From: JBFFXF01 sp041569895
GTDB lineage: Bacteria; Planctomycetota; UBA8108; JACQVS01
Direction of reading: 5' to 3'
DNA length: 48,371 nucleotides
NCBI GenBank assembly: GCA_041569895.1
Contig: JBFFXF010000014.1
Location: forward strand, 1 to 48,371
The notes beneath the pieces were generated by a model. That model had not been told where the DNA came from. It saw nothing but the letters and a program-made list of their open reading frames with translations, and made no database searches. Shown here in pieces: positions 25,507 through 33,751 of this stretch. Numbering within the stretch: position 1 is the stretch's first letter; every line of letters begins with the position of its first letter. The position numbers and the translations under genes are program-made.

Positions 25507-27900
25507 ATGATCAGTCTGCGACAGCCCTTGCGGACTCCGACCACTCACGCGGCTCTCATCTTCGCGTCCTGTCTGGCCGTGTGCGCCGCACTCGACGTCG
25601 GCGTGCTCGCGCTCGAGGAGAGCGACGATTCGCGCGTCGCGAAGCTGATCGAGGAGCTCGCGAGCCGCGAGGTGCAGGTCCGGCGTGACGCGGCCTACGA
25701 GCTCGACCGCCTCGGTCCTCCGGCCGCGGCGGCGGTCGAGGTGCTGACACGATCGCTCCGCGACGGCGACAGGCAGGTCTGGTACTACTCCGTGCGCGCG
25801 CTCGCGCGCATCGGCCCGCCCGCGCACCCGGCGATCCCGACGCTGATCGATCAGCTGGAGGGCGACAGCCAGATGCGCTATCGGTCGGCGCACGCGCTCG
25901 GCTCCATCGGCGAGGCGGCGGTGCCTGCGTTGACCGAGGCGCTCGGCGCCGGATCGGCGGGCCGGCGCGCGGGCGCCGCCCTGGCGTTCACGTGGATCGG
26001 CCCGGCAGCCGCTCCGGCGATTCCCGCACTCGCCTCGAAGCTCGCCGACGAGGCGGACGAGGTCCGCGCGCGCGCCTCCGGGGCGCTCGCCGCGATCGGC
26101 GCCGCCTCGGTCCCGGCGCTGGTCGAGGTCGTGCGCTCGGGAGAGGGCATGTCGCGAGTCGGCGCCATGCGCGCGCTCCACGGCATGGGCTCCGATGCTC
26201 AGGACGCCGCGCCGGTGATCCTCGAGATCGTCGAGGACCCCGACCCCGATCTGCGCGCCCTCGCGGTCGCCAGCCTGCGCCGGCTCGACGTCGACCCGAC
26301 GCGGGCGATCGCTGTCCTGCGCGAGCGACTGGGCGACGAGGACCCGCGCGTGCGGGTCGAGGCGCGACAGAGCCTGGCGAAGCTCGACGCGGCGACCGTC
26401 GCGCCCGTGCTGATCGAGGCGCTGCGCGGTGAGGACGAGGAGCGCATCCTGGCAGCCGCTCGCCTGCTGCGAACCATGCCGTCGCGTCCGCCGAACGCCC
26501 TGCCGGTGCTCGTGCAGACGCTCGAGCGTTGCCGCTCGGACGAGACGCGTGAGGCCGTCGCGGTGGCGATCGGGTCGTTCGGCGAGATCGCCGTGGCGCA
26601 GGTTGTCGACGCGCTCGCCGGCCGCGACGATGTCGGCGAGGCGTTCCTCGCCGGCGCGAGCCGCGCTCTCGCGGCCGTCGGTCCCGGAGCGACTGCGACG
26701 CTGGCGAACGCGCTGACCCATGAGGATCCGCGCGTGCGCGCCGTCGCGTCCGCCGCGCTCGGAGCCATCGGTCCCGAGGCGGCGCAGGCGTCGGGAGCGC
26801 TCGCCCGGGCGCTCTCGGATGGCGAGGCTGCTGTCCGCGCCGCCGCGGCGCGTGCCCTCGCTGCGGTCGGCGAGTCGTCCCCCGATCTGCTCTCCGCGCT
26901 CGTCGAGTCGGCACGGGACGCCGAGCCCGACGTGCGGGCCGCGACGATCGAGGCGCTGAGCGTGCTCGGTCTCGAGACCGACGCCCTGCTCCCGATCCTG
27001 TCGACCGCCCTCGACGATCGCAGCGCGCCGCTTCGCCGCCAGGCAGCGAAAGCCCTCGCCGCGCTCGGCGCAGACGCGCGTCCGGCGGGTGCGGCGCTGG
27101 TGCGATCGCTGAAGGACGAGGACGCCGAGGTGCGCGCCCTGGCGGCGAGCGCGTTGGCCCGCACCGGCGTCGCGGCCGCGGAAGCGGTTCCCCCGCTGAG
27201 CGACGCGCTCTCGGATGCGTCGAACGACGTGCGGCTCGCCGCCGCCGGCGCGCTCGGTCAGCTCGGCGCGGACGCCCGTCCCGCGGCGCCCGCGATCGCG
27301 GGCCTCATCCGCGACGACGAGCTCGGCGACGAGAACGTCGCCGTCAACCTCGTGGCGGTGGTCGCGCTGGGCCAGATCGACGCGGCGCCGGACGAGGCGA
27401 TCGCGACTCTCGCAAGGGCGACACGCGAGGGGCACGAGAAGCTGCGCGTCGCGGCGACCTCGACGCTCGTGCGCGTGATCGGTGACCCCGAACGCGCCGT
27501 CGAGGTGCTGATCGGCGTCCTGGACGACCCGTCCTCCGAGGTGCGTCGCACGGCGATGGACCTGCTTCCGGGGATGGGACCGGCCGCGCAGGCGGCGGTG
27601 CCGAAGCTCTTCGAGAAGCTGCGCGACCGCTACGACCGCCGCATCGCGTACGAGACGCTCGATCGCATCGGCCCGCGCTCGTTGCCGCTCCTCCTGCGGG
27701 AGCTGCGTTCCGAGTCGCGCTTCATGCGTGCCTTCGCCGCTCGCAACCTCGCCAAGCTCGGCGCGGACGGCGTGGCGGCGCTGCCCGACCTGGAGCGGGC
27801 GCTCGAGCGAGAGGACGATGGGCGCGCGCGGGGGGCCATCCGCGAGGCGATCGAGCGACTGGAGCAGGCGCGGCCGCCGGCTCGGCGGATGCGTTTCTGA
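25507..27900 (+). CDS. Secreted HEAT-repeat protein
   Basis: The protein has 797 residues with an N-terminal hydrophobic signal (about residues 15-36, HAALIFASCLAVCAALDVGV). The remainder is an almost unbroken array of about twenty HEAT/PBS-lyase-type repeats with the pattern DxxxxVRxxAAxALxxIGxxAxxAxPxL; examples are REVQVRRDAAYELDRLGPPA, EDPRVRAVASAALGAIGPEA and EDAEVRALAASALARTGVAA. There is no enzyme motif. Such solenoids bind other proteins. It lies 61 bp downstream of the DUF1552 gene on the same strand and could be co-transcribed, as a binding partner or scaffold for the cytochrome module. The high Ala/Arg content also leaves long open frames on the other strand, which I regard as artefacts. 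Confidence 0.88.
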   Translation: MISLRQPLRTPTTHAALIFASCLAVCAALDVGVLALEESDDSRVAKLIEELASREVQVRRDAAYELDRLGPPAAAAVEVLTRSLRDGDRQVWYYSVRALARIGPPAHPAIPTLIDQLEGDSQMRYRSAHALGSIGEAAVPALTEALGAGSAGRRAGAALAFTWIGPAAAPAIPALASKLADEADEVRARASGALAAIGAASVPALVEVVRSGEGMSRVGAMRALHGMGSDAQDAAPVILEIVEDPDPDLRALAVASLRRLDVDPTRAIAVLRERLGDEDPRVRVEARQSLAKLDAATVAPVLIEALRGEDEERILAAARLLRTMPSRPPNALPVLVQTLERCRSDETREAVAVAIGSFGEIAVAQVVDALAGRDDVGEAFLAGASRALAAVGPGATATLANALTHEDPRVRAVASAALGAIGPEAAQASGALARALSDGEAAVRAAAARALAAVGESSPDLLSALVESARDAEPDVRAATIEALSVLGLETDALLPILSTALDDRSAPLRRQAAKALAALGADARPAGAALVRSLKDEDAEVRALAASALARTGVAAAEAVPPLSDALSDASNDVRLAAAGALGQLGADARPAAPAIAGLIRDDELGDENVAVNLVAVVALGQIDAAPDEAIATLARATREGHEKLRVAATSTLVRVIGDPERAVEVLIGVLDDPSSEVRRTAMDLLPGMGPAAQAAVPKLFEKLRDRYDRRIAYETLDRIGPRSLPLLLRELRSESRFMRAFAARNLAKLGADGVAALPDLERALEREDDGRARGAIREAIERLEQARPPARRMRF

Positions 27901-27928
27901 CGGCGTGGGCGGTTTGTGCCGACGATCT

Positions 27929-28090
27929 ATGAGGAAAGCAAGAAGAGCAGGAAAGCAGGGAACGAGTCTGATGGGCCGTGCGAGCGCTGTCGATGTCGAA
28001 GACGGCGTCGAGAAGCGAGCGATGTTCACGAAGCTCGACCGCATCAATCCTTCCGGTTTCCTGCCTTCCTGAGTTTCCTACCTTCCTTAT
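27929..28090. repeat. Dispersed near-palindromic element, copy 1 (diverged)
   Basis: The ends match the other two copies: gatctatgaggaaagcaaga at the left and tttcctgccttcctgagttt followed by cctaccttccttat at the right. The interior differs and is shorter (162 bp against 179 bp). Similarity continues to the right through tcgtctgatagca to about 28119. It occupies most of the 317-bp gap between the HEAT-repeat and DUF1080 genes. The rest of that gap holds an atctgcgtatt-type unit on the minus strand (28171-28186) and no gene. Confidence 0.8.
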
Positions 28091-28217
28091 GGTTCGTCTG
28101 ATAGCAAGACCGTCGAAGTAGAGTCTCTCTCCCCGAGGTTGGGGAACGAGAAGAACAGGACGGAACGAGATTACACAGAATACGCAGATCGGTTGGCTGA
28201 CGAGGAGGATGTGATCG

Positions 28218-28907
28218 ATGGGTTTCCGAGGGATGTTTTCGATTGTGGTGCTGGTGATCGGCGGTGCCTTGCTGGCTGGCGCGTTCGGTGAGCGTCGCGC
28301 CGAGCGGGTGGCGCTTTTTGACGGCAAGACTCTCGAGGGGTGGACGACGCTCGACGGCAAGCCGGTGACGCGCGGGTGGGAAGTGGTCGACGGCACCATC
28401 CACCGGGCGTCGCGCGGCGGGGACATCATCACCACCGGGGAGTTCGGCGACTTCGACCTGCGGTTCGAGTGGAAGATCGCCAGGGGCGCCAACAGCGGTC
28501 TGAAGTACAAGTTCACGCGCTTCGATGGCCGCTGGCTCGGCTGCGAGTACCAGGTGATCGACGACGGCAAGGAGGGCAAGCGCACGAAGGGCAGCGCCGG
28601 GGCGCTCTACGACATCTGCGAGCCGAACGAGAAGAAACGCCTCAGGCCGGTCGGCGAGTTCAACACGTCGCGCGTCATCGTCAGGGGCTCACGGATCGAG
28701 CACTGGCTCAACGGCGAGAAGATCATCGACATCGACACGAGCTCCCCGGAGTGGAGCGAGCGCATCGCCAGGAGCAAGTTCGGCAAGGTCGACGGCTTCG
28801 GCAAGAACCCCCGCGGCCGCATCATGCTGCAGGATCACGGAGGCGAGGTCTGGTTCCGGCGACTGACCGTCCGACGCCTCGAACGGTCCGCGAAATCCGC
28901 GGACTGA
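28218..28907 (+). CDS. DUF1080 (3-keto-disaccharide hydrolase-like) protein
   Basis: The protein has 229 residues with an N-terminal signal segment (residues about 7-23, SIVVLVIGGALLAGAFG). The body is a single DUF1080 jelly-roll: VALFDGKTLEGWTTLDGKPV, then WEVVDGTIHRASRGGDIITT, FGDFDLRFEWKIARGANSGL, WLGCEYQVIDDGKEGKRTKG and RIEHWLNGEKIIDIDTSSPE, ending with GRIMLQDHGGEVWFRRLTVR. This is a concanavalin-like fold; some members cleave 3-keto-glucosides, others are uncharacterised. It would act outside the cytoplasm on glycans. It stands alone between two copies of a dispersed repeat. Domain is complete and the start is the first ATG after the gap. Confidence 0.92.
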   Translation: MGFRGMFSIVVLVIGGALLAGAFGERRAERVALFDGKTLEGWTTLDGKPVTRGWEVVDGTIHRASRGGDIITTGEFGDFDLRFEWKIARGANSGLKYKFTRFDGRWLGCEYQVIDDGKEGKRTKGSAGALYDICEPNEKKRLRPVGEFNTSRVIVRGSRIEHWLNGEKIIDIDTSSPEWSERIARSKFGKVDGFGKNPRGRIMLQDHGGEVWFRRLTVRRLERSAKSAD

Positions 28908-28910
28908 ACC

Positions 28911-29170
28911 CCGTGCCCGAGAAACTGCTCGACTCCGCGGGCGAAACTCTGCGACGGATCTCTAAGGAAAGCAGGAAGAAGAGGAAGGCAGGAAAAGAAG
29001 AGAGAGATTGAAGAGGAAGGACCGGGTCAAACCGCAAAGCTTGACTCTTGGACGGCGCTCGAGAGCTCGAGCCAAGCTCACGAACCTCGACCCATCAATC
29101 CTTCCGTTTCCTGCCTTCCTGAGTTTCCTGCCTTCCTTATGAATCGTCTGACGGCAAACCCCCGAAGTCG
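28911..29170. repeat. Dispersed near-palindromic element, copy 2 (260 bp)
   Basis: Nearly identical to copy 3 over about 260 bp. The core at 28962-29140 (179 bp) has imperfect inverted ends: taaggaaagcaggaagaaga at the left and the complement of cttcctgagtttcctgcctt at the right. It is flanked by shared left (ccgtgcccgagaa...gatct) and right (gaatcgtctgacggcaaac) sequence. It fills most of the 440-bp gap between the DUF1080 gene and the next gene. The remaining 29171-29347 has no gene and includes the ribosome binding site aaaggag. Confidence 0.92.
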
Positions 29171-29347
29171 ACTCTCCCCGCCAAGCCTGGACGCCCCCGT
29201 TTTCATCTTCCCCTAACCTCCCCCTCACCCTCCTCTCACCGCCCACCTGCTACGCTCGACCCGTGATCGATCGGGAGTCGATCGCTGTCGTCGTGGGTCC
29301 GAGTGTTCTCGATGTATCGCAACCCGTTACCGAAAGGAGTTCATGCG

Positions 29348-30100
29348 ATGAACCGCCGCGCTCTTCTGTTCCGTGGAGTCTGTGTTGCCCTGGCTCTGGT
29401 CGCCGGCCTCGTCTGGCTGGGGCTCTCGAGTCCGGGCCTGTCCGCGTTTCACGCCCAGCCGTTCGACGAGGCGGAGCTCTTCTTCGAGCAGAACGCCACC
29501 GACGGTGATCTGGGTTTGCACTTCAAGGTCGACGGCGAGGGGTGGCGGAAGCTGTCTCTCTTCACGCCGCGCCGCCGCAAGCTCGTCGACGTCCGCGTCA
29601 AGGGCAACCTCGGCAAGAAGATCGGCCTCACCGAGATCTTCAGCGAGAGCGCCGAGCCGTCCTTCGACGAGCTCCCGCCGGAGGAGTTTCTTGCGCTCTT
29701 CCCGGCCGGCGAGTACCGCTTCATCGGGCGCACACTGGACCGCGTGTGGCTGACCGGAACGGCCACCCTCACGCAGGACCTTCCGGCGGCCGGTGAGCTC
29801 ATCTCGCCGGAGGAGGACGCCATCGTGGATTCGAACGTCGACCTCACCGTCGAGTGGGAACCCGTCCCCGACCCGAGCCCGCCGGAGAGCGTCATCGAGT
29901 TCTACGAGGTCATCGTCGAGAAGGACGAGGACGAGGAACGCCTGCGCGTTTTCCGCGCCGACATGCTGGCGACCGACACGAGCGTCAGGTGCCCGGCGGA
30001 GTTCCTCGAACCGGGCAAGGAATACAAGGTCGAGATCCTCGCCCAGGAAACCAGCGGCAACAGAACGGCCATCGAGGTGCCATTCTCGACGGCAGAGTGA
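29348..30100 (+). CDS. Secreted protein with fibronectin type III-like C-terminus
   Basis: The protein has 250 residues from the ATG at 29348, with AAAGGAG nine bases upstream. It has an N-terminal signal peptide (RGVCVALALVAGLVWLGLSS). Residues about 35-140 form a domain (DEAELFFEQNATDGDLGLHF, GKKIGLTEIFSESAEPSFDE, EEFLALFPAGEYRFIGRTLD) that I have seen as a stand-alone module in secreted proteins of several phyla but cannot name. Residues about 150-250 read as a fibronectin type III-like fold (VDLTVEWEPVPDPSPPESVI, FLEPGKEYKVEILAQETSGN). There is no catalytic motif. It sits between two almost identical repeat copies and is probably monocistronic. The function is unknown; an envelope or adhesion role is only a guess. 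Confidence 0.8.
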   Translation: MNRRALLFRGVCVALALVAGLVWLGLSSPGLSAFHAQPFDEAELFFEQNATDGDLGLHFKVDGEGWRKLSLFTPRRRKLVDVRVKGNLGKKIGLTEIFSESAEPSFDELPPEEFLALFPAGEYRFIGRTLDRVWLTGTATLTQDLPAAGELISPEEDAIVDSNVDLTVEWEPVPDPSPPESVIEFYEVIVEKDEDEERLRVFRADMLATDTSVRCPAEFLEPGKEYKVEILAQETSGNRTAIEVPFSTAE

Positions 30101-30182
30101 GCGAACCCTCTCACCAGCTCCCGCTCCTGCAGCCGGGCGGGAGCTGGTCCCTTCCCTCCTGGCACCGGTCCCGTGCTCCTGC

Positions 30183-30441
30183 CCGTGCCCGAAAAGCTCC
30201 TCGACTCCGCGGGCGAAACTCTGCGACGGATCTATAAGGAAAGCAGGAAGAAGAGGAAGGCAGGAAAAGAAAAGAGAGATTGAAGAGGAAGGACCGGGTC
30301 AAACCGCAAAGCTTGACTTTTGGACGGCGTTCGAGAGCTCGACCGAAGCTCACGAACCTCAACCCATCAATCCTTCCGTTTCCTGCCTTCCTGAGTTTCC
30401 TGCCTTCCTTATGAATCGTCTGACAGCAAACCCCGAAGTCG
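30183..30441. repeat. Dispersed near-palindromic element, copy 3 (259 bp)
   Basis: The 179-bp core runs from 30234 to 30412 with 34-base imperfect inverted ends (29 of 34 positions pair by my count): ataaggaaagcaggaagaag at the left and its near-complement ending tgccttccttat at the right. The flanks also match copy 2. It lies between convergent genes (FnIII-like and DUF1549/1553), so it could form a hairpin that stops transcription from both sides. It fills most of this 353-bp gap, and no gene is present. Confidence 0.92.
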
Positions 30442-30453
30442 CCGGGAAGAGGC

Positions 30454-33400
30454 CTACCGATTGAACAAAAACGCCGGATTGTTGATCAACGCCCACGTCA
30501 GGTCCTGGGCGGCATTGAGGCGGATTCGTTCGACCATGTCGCGGTCGCGGTCGATGAAGTAGCGGTAGAAGGTCGCCCGCTGCTCATCGGTGCGCTGGTC
30601 GGCCGGCGTCAGCAGGATGGCGACGATGTTCTCCGGCGTTCCCATCAGCCGGATCGGTCGCTCCGTCGTCGTCAGTGAGAGGCGGAACTTGCCGATGGTG
30701 TGCTTCGGGTGCTGCTGGTCGAGCGTGAAGGTCAGGATGGTGCCGCCCGGGAAGCCGATGTCCTCCTTGGTCTCGAAGACCGCCCGGTGACGGCGGCCGG
30801 TCTGGCCGTCGATCCCCCACCCCTTGTCACCCTCGGCGCGCTTGCCGTCGATCGCCCTGGCGACGTCGAAGTCCTTCTGCGAGTGCGTCGCCGTGGCGTT
30901 CTGGAGCGCGACCGTCTTCGTCTGCGTCGGATCGCTCGCCGACGCCGCCGTGACGATGAGCTCGTTGAGCACGAAGTTGCCGTTCTCGGCGCGTCCCGGG
31001 CCGGGGACGTCCTTGGTCTTGAGCTTCTCGTCGGGAAGCACCTCGAGCCGCAGGCCGGTGATGCCCGTGGCGTTCGTGAAGGCGACGACGGTGTAGGTGT
31101 CGCGCTCCGGATACGCGCCCTCGACGAGGATCGAGCCATCGTCGTTTCGCGTCAGCGTGGCGCCGCCGGCCGAGCGACCGATCCCCGGCTCGATGACGTC
31201 CCACGCGATCACCTTGATGCTCTTCTCGAACGCCGCGAGCCGATTGTTCAGCTCGGTCGTGTTCTCCGGCGTCAGGGCCGCGACGTTCTCCATATTGCGG
31301 TGGTCGAACGTCTGCGCCATCGTCTTGAGCTCGTCCGGGGTCGGCGGCCTGCAGAGGATCGACAGGAAGAGCTCCTCGACGACCTTCTCCGTTCGCTTCT
31401 CGACGGTGACGAGATCGACGATGGCGTTGTTCGGATCGTTGATGGCGTTGGCGACCGTCGGCCCGTTGACGAGCGTCAGGGCCTGGCCGAGCGACATGCC
31501 GCTCGAGCGCTCGCATTCACACGCGCTCTCACGGGGCGGGCGCCCGAAGAGGTCGAGGAAGCCGTCCGCCAGCTTCGTGCTCGGGTCGGGAAGCTCGGCG
31601 GCGCGCGTGCCGGCACGCTGACCGGGGAGCCGGCTCACCGTGCCGGTGGCGAGGTGCACGGCGTCAAAGAGCGTCTCGGCGGGGAGGCGACGCGCCATCG
31701 CGTGGGCGAAGTTCACGGAGTCTCCCTCGTTCCAGCGGTTGGTCTCGATCGAGTGCTGGTAGGCGCGCGACTTCGTGATCAGACGCATGATGTGGCGCGT
31801 GTCGAACCCGCTCTCGATGAACTGCTCGGTCAACCAGTCGAGGAGCTCCGGGTTGGTGGGCGGATTGCCGGCGCGGATGTCGTCGACCGGCTCGATGATC
31901 CCGATCCCGAGGAAGTAGCTCCAGAGACGGTTGACGTAGCTCATCGCGAAGTAGGGGTTCTTCGGCGACGTCACCCACATTGCCAGCCGCCCGCGTCTCG
32001 TTCCCTTGACCGGGACGGCGTCCTGGTGCTCGTACGGAAAGAGCGGCTCCGCCGTCTCGCCCGTGCCGGGGTAGCTGACCTCGCCGGAGCTGCGGTCCTC
32101 GACGATCTCCTCGAACGCGGGAATGTAGGTCTGCGTGGCGCTCCGTCTCGGCATCTTCTTCGAGCCCGGGGCATCCTTGCGCTCGATCTGCGCGAAGAAG
32201 GCCGCGAGCTGCCAGTGGTTGTCCTCGGTCCAGCGCTCGAACGGGTGATCGTGGCATTTGTTGCAGTTGAAGCGGATGCCGAGGAAGAGCTGCGTGGTGT
32301 TCTCCATCGCCTCGTCCGGCTCCCGCAGGACCTTGTAGTAGGCGGTCGGCGGGTTCTTCAGCGTCGAGCCGGTCGAGTTGAGGATCTCGTAGACGAATCG
32401 GTCGTACGGCATGTTGCTGGCGACCGCGCCCCGGATCCAGTCGCGGAACACGCGCGCGCCCGGCCTGCCGAGGAACTTGCTGTTGACCTGCAGGAGATCC
32501 GACCACTTGTTCGTCCAGAACTCGACGAACTCCGAGCTGCCGATCAGCCGGTCGACGAGCTCCTCGCGCTTGACGCGAGAGTCGCGCGCGTCGGCCAGGA
32601 AGATGCGCACGTCCTTGGAGGTCGGCGGCAGTCCGACGAGGTCGAGGTAGACGCGCCGCATGAACTCGGCGTCGGTGCAGACGTCGCTCGGCAGACTCTT
32701 GATGCGCTGCAGCTTGGCGTAGACGAGATCGTCGACCCTGTTGTACGTCGGCGTCTCCTTCCACTCGAACCCCTCGCGGTTCCCCATGACGAAAAGCTGC
32801 GCCGACGCGTAGTGACCCTCGTAGCGAACCAGGGCGGCGGTCTCGCCCCGGCGGACGGCGGTGATGATCTTGTCGGCGTCGACGGTGGCGATCTCGGTGC
32901 TGCTCGACTCGACGAACGACTCGACCGTGACGTCACGCACCTGGCCGTCACTGTACTTCGCGAGCACCTTGACCTGATGGCGCATCCCCGGCAGCGGCAG
33001 GACCGCGCTGGAGGGAATCACCTCGATGCCGACGACGCGCGGGCTCTCGAGGTCGAGCTGGACGCCGTCCGCGACCCAGGATCTGAGAAGCTCGTAGTAC
33101 GGCTCTCCCGGCCGCGCGAGGACGCCGCCCGTATGCGGCGCCCGACCGCTGATCTTCGCCAGGAAGAGACTCTTGTCCGGATCGGCGCGGTTGAAGCGAC
33201 GCCCCTTGAGGTCGTCGGTCAGCGCGCGGTGGTCGAAGAGGGGGTCGTAGCCGCGCAGCGACAGCTTGAAGCCGTTCCTGCCGCTGGCGGCGCCGTGGCA
33301 CGTGCCGGCGTTGCAGCCGATGCGCGAGAGCACGGGCATGACGTCCTGGACGTAGCTCACCCTGTGCTCGATGCCCTGCCCCGTGACACGCACCGGGATG

Positions 33401-33738
33401 CTGACGCTCCTGTCGCCGATCTCCAGCCGCAGCTCGCCGGCGCCGTCCGCGAGCGGCCTGACGAGCCTCGTCGGCGAGACGGTGACGATGGCATCCGGGC
33501 CGACGACCGAGGCCATGCGGGTGAGGTCGACACGCTCGCCGGTGTCGAGCGTGCCCCGGAGCACCACCTGGGAGTAGTCGAAGCGGTTCCGCAGCGCGAT
33601 CGTCTCGGGGTGCACCTCGATGTCGACGATCGAGCGGCCCTCGGGGAGCTTCTCCTCCTGCGCGCGCCCCGTGCGGCTGCACGGGAGGACGAGGACGAGC
33701 AGCACCAGCGTGGACAAAACGGGTCGTGTGTGTCGCAT
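30454..33738 (-). CDS. DUF1549/DUF1553 planctomycete surface cytochrome with Ig-like region
   Basis: The protein has 1094 residues from the ATG at 33736-33738 (GAAGAGAAGG upstream; an earlier in-frame start adds 20 non-signal residues). A signal peptide (about 8-22) leads to a region with Ig-like strands and a first cysteine motif RIGCNAGTCHGAASGRNGFK (C-x4-C-H, near residue 143). A second Ig-like segment follows at about 240-325 (VKVLAKYSDGQVRDVTVESF). DUF1549 spans about 339-545 (MRRVYLDLVGLPPTSKDVRI, and heme-type CNKCHDHPFERWT near 493). DUF1553 spans about 589-850 (NPYFAMSYVNRLWSYFLGIG, LITKSRAYQHS). The C-terminal 200 residues look like a jelly-roll (ATGITGLRLEVLPDEKLKTK). It is the last gene of a minus-strand operon with DUF1501 and cytochrome-WD40 genes, the usual partners in this phylum. 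Confidence 0.94.
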   Translation of the reverse strand: MRHTRPVLSTLVLLVLVLPCSRTGRAQEEKLPEGRSIVDIEVHPETIALRNRFDYSQVVLRGTLDTGERVDLTRMASVVGPDAIVTVSPTRLVRPLADGAGELRLEIGDRSVSIPVRVTGQGIEHRVSYVQDVMPVLSRIGCNAGTCHGAASGRNGFKLSLRGYDPLFDHRALTDDLKGRRFNRADPDKSLFLAKISGRAPHTGGVLARPGEPYYELLRSWVADGVQLDLESPRVVGIEVIPSSAVLPLPGMRHQVKVLAKYSDGQVRDVTVESFVESSSTEIATVDADKIITAVRRGETAALVRYEGHYASAQLFVMGNREGFEWKETPTYNRVDDLVYAKLQRIKSLPSDVCTDAEFMRRVYLDLVGLPPTSKDVRIFLADARDSRVKREELVDRLIGSSEFVEFWTNKWSDLLQVNSKFLGRPGARVFRDWIRGAVASNMPYDRFVYEILNSTGSTLKNPPTAYYKVLREPDEAMENTTQLFLGIRFNCNKCHDHPFERWTEDNHWQLAAFFAQIERKDAPGSKKMPRRSATQTYIPAFEEIVEDRSSGEVSYPGTGETAEPLFPYEHQDAVPVKGTRRGRLAMWVTSPKNPYFAMSYVNRLWSYFLGIGIIEPVDDIRAGNPPTNPELLDWLTEQFIESGFDTRHIMRLITKSRAYQHSIETNRWNEGDSVNFAHAMARRLPAETLFDAVHLATGTVSRLPGQRAGTRAAELPDPSTKLADGFLDLFGRPPRESACECERSSGMSLGQALTLVNGPTVANAINDPNNAIVDLVTVEKRTEKVVEELFLSILCRPPTPDELKTMAQTFDHRNMENVAALTPENTTELNNRLAAFEKSIKVIAWDVIEPGIGRSAGGATLTRNDDGSILVEGAYPERDTYTVVAFTNATGITGLRLEVLPDEKLKTKDVPGPGRAENGNFVLNELIVTAASASDPTQTKTVALQNATATHSQKDFDVARAIDGKRAEGDKGWGIDGQTGRRHRAVFETKEDIGFPGGTILTFTLDQQHPKHTIGKFRLSLTTTERPIRLMGTPENIVAILLTPADQRTDEQRATFYRYFIDRDRDMVERIRLNAAQDLTWALINNPAFLFNR

Positions 33739-33751
33739 GGTCGCCTTCTCT

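Noticed and set aside
28911..30441. Insertion sequence
   Set aside because: Inverted ends are present, but the copies are only about 260 bp and contain no transposase. I report them as a non-autonomous or structural repeat instead.
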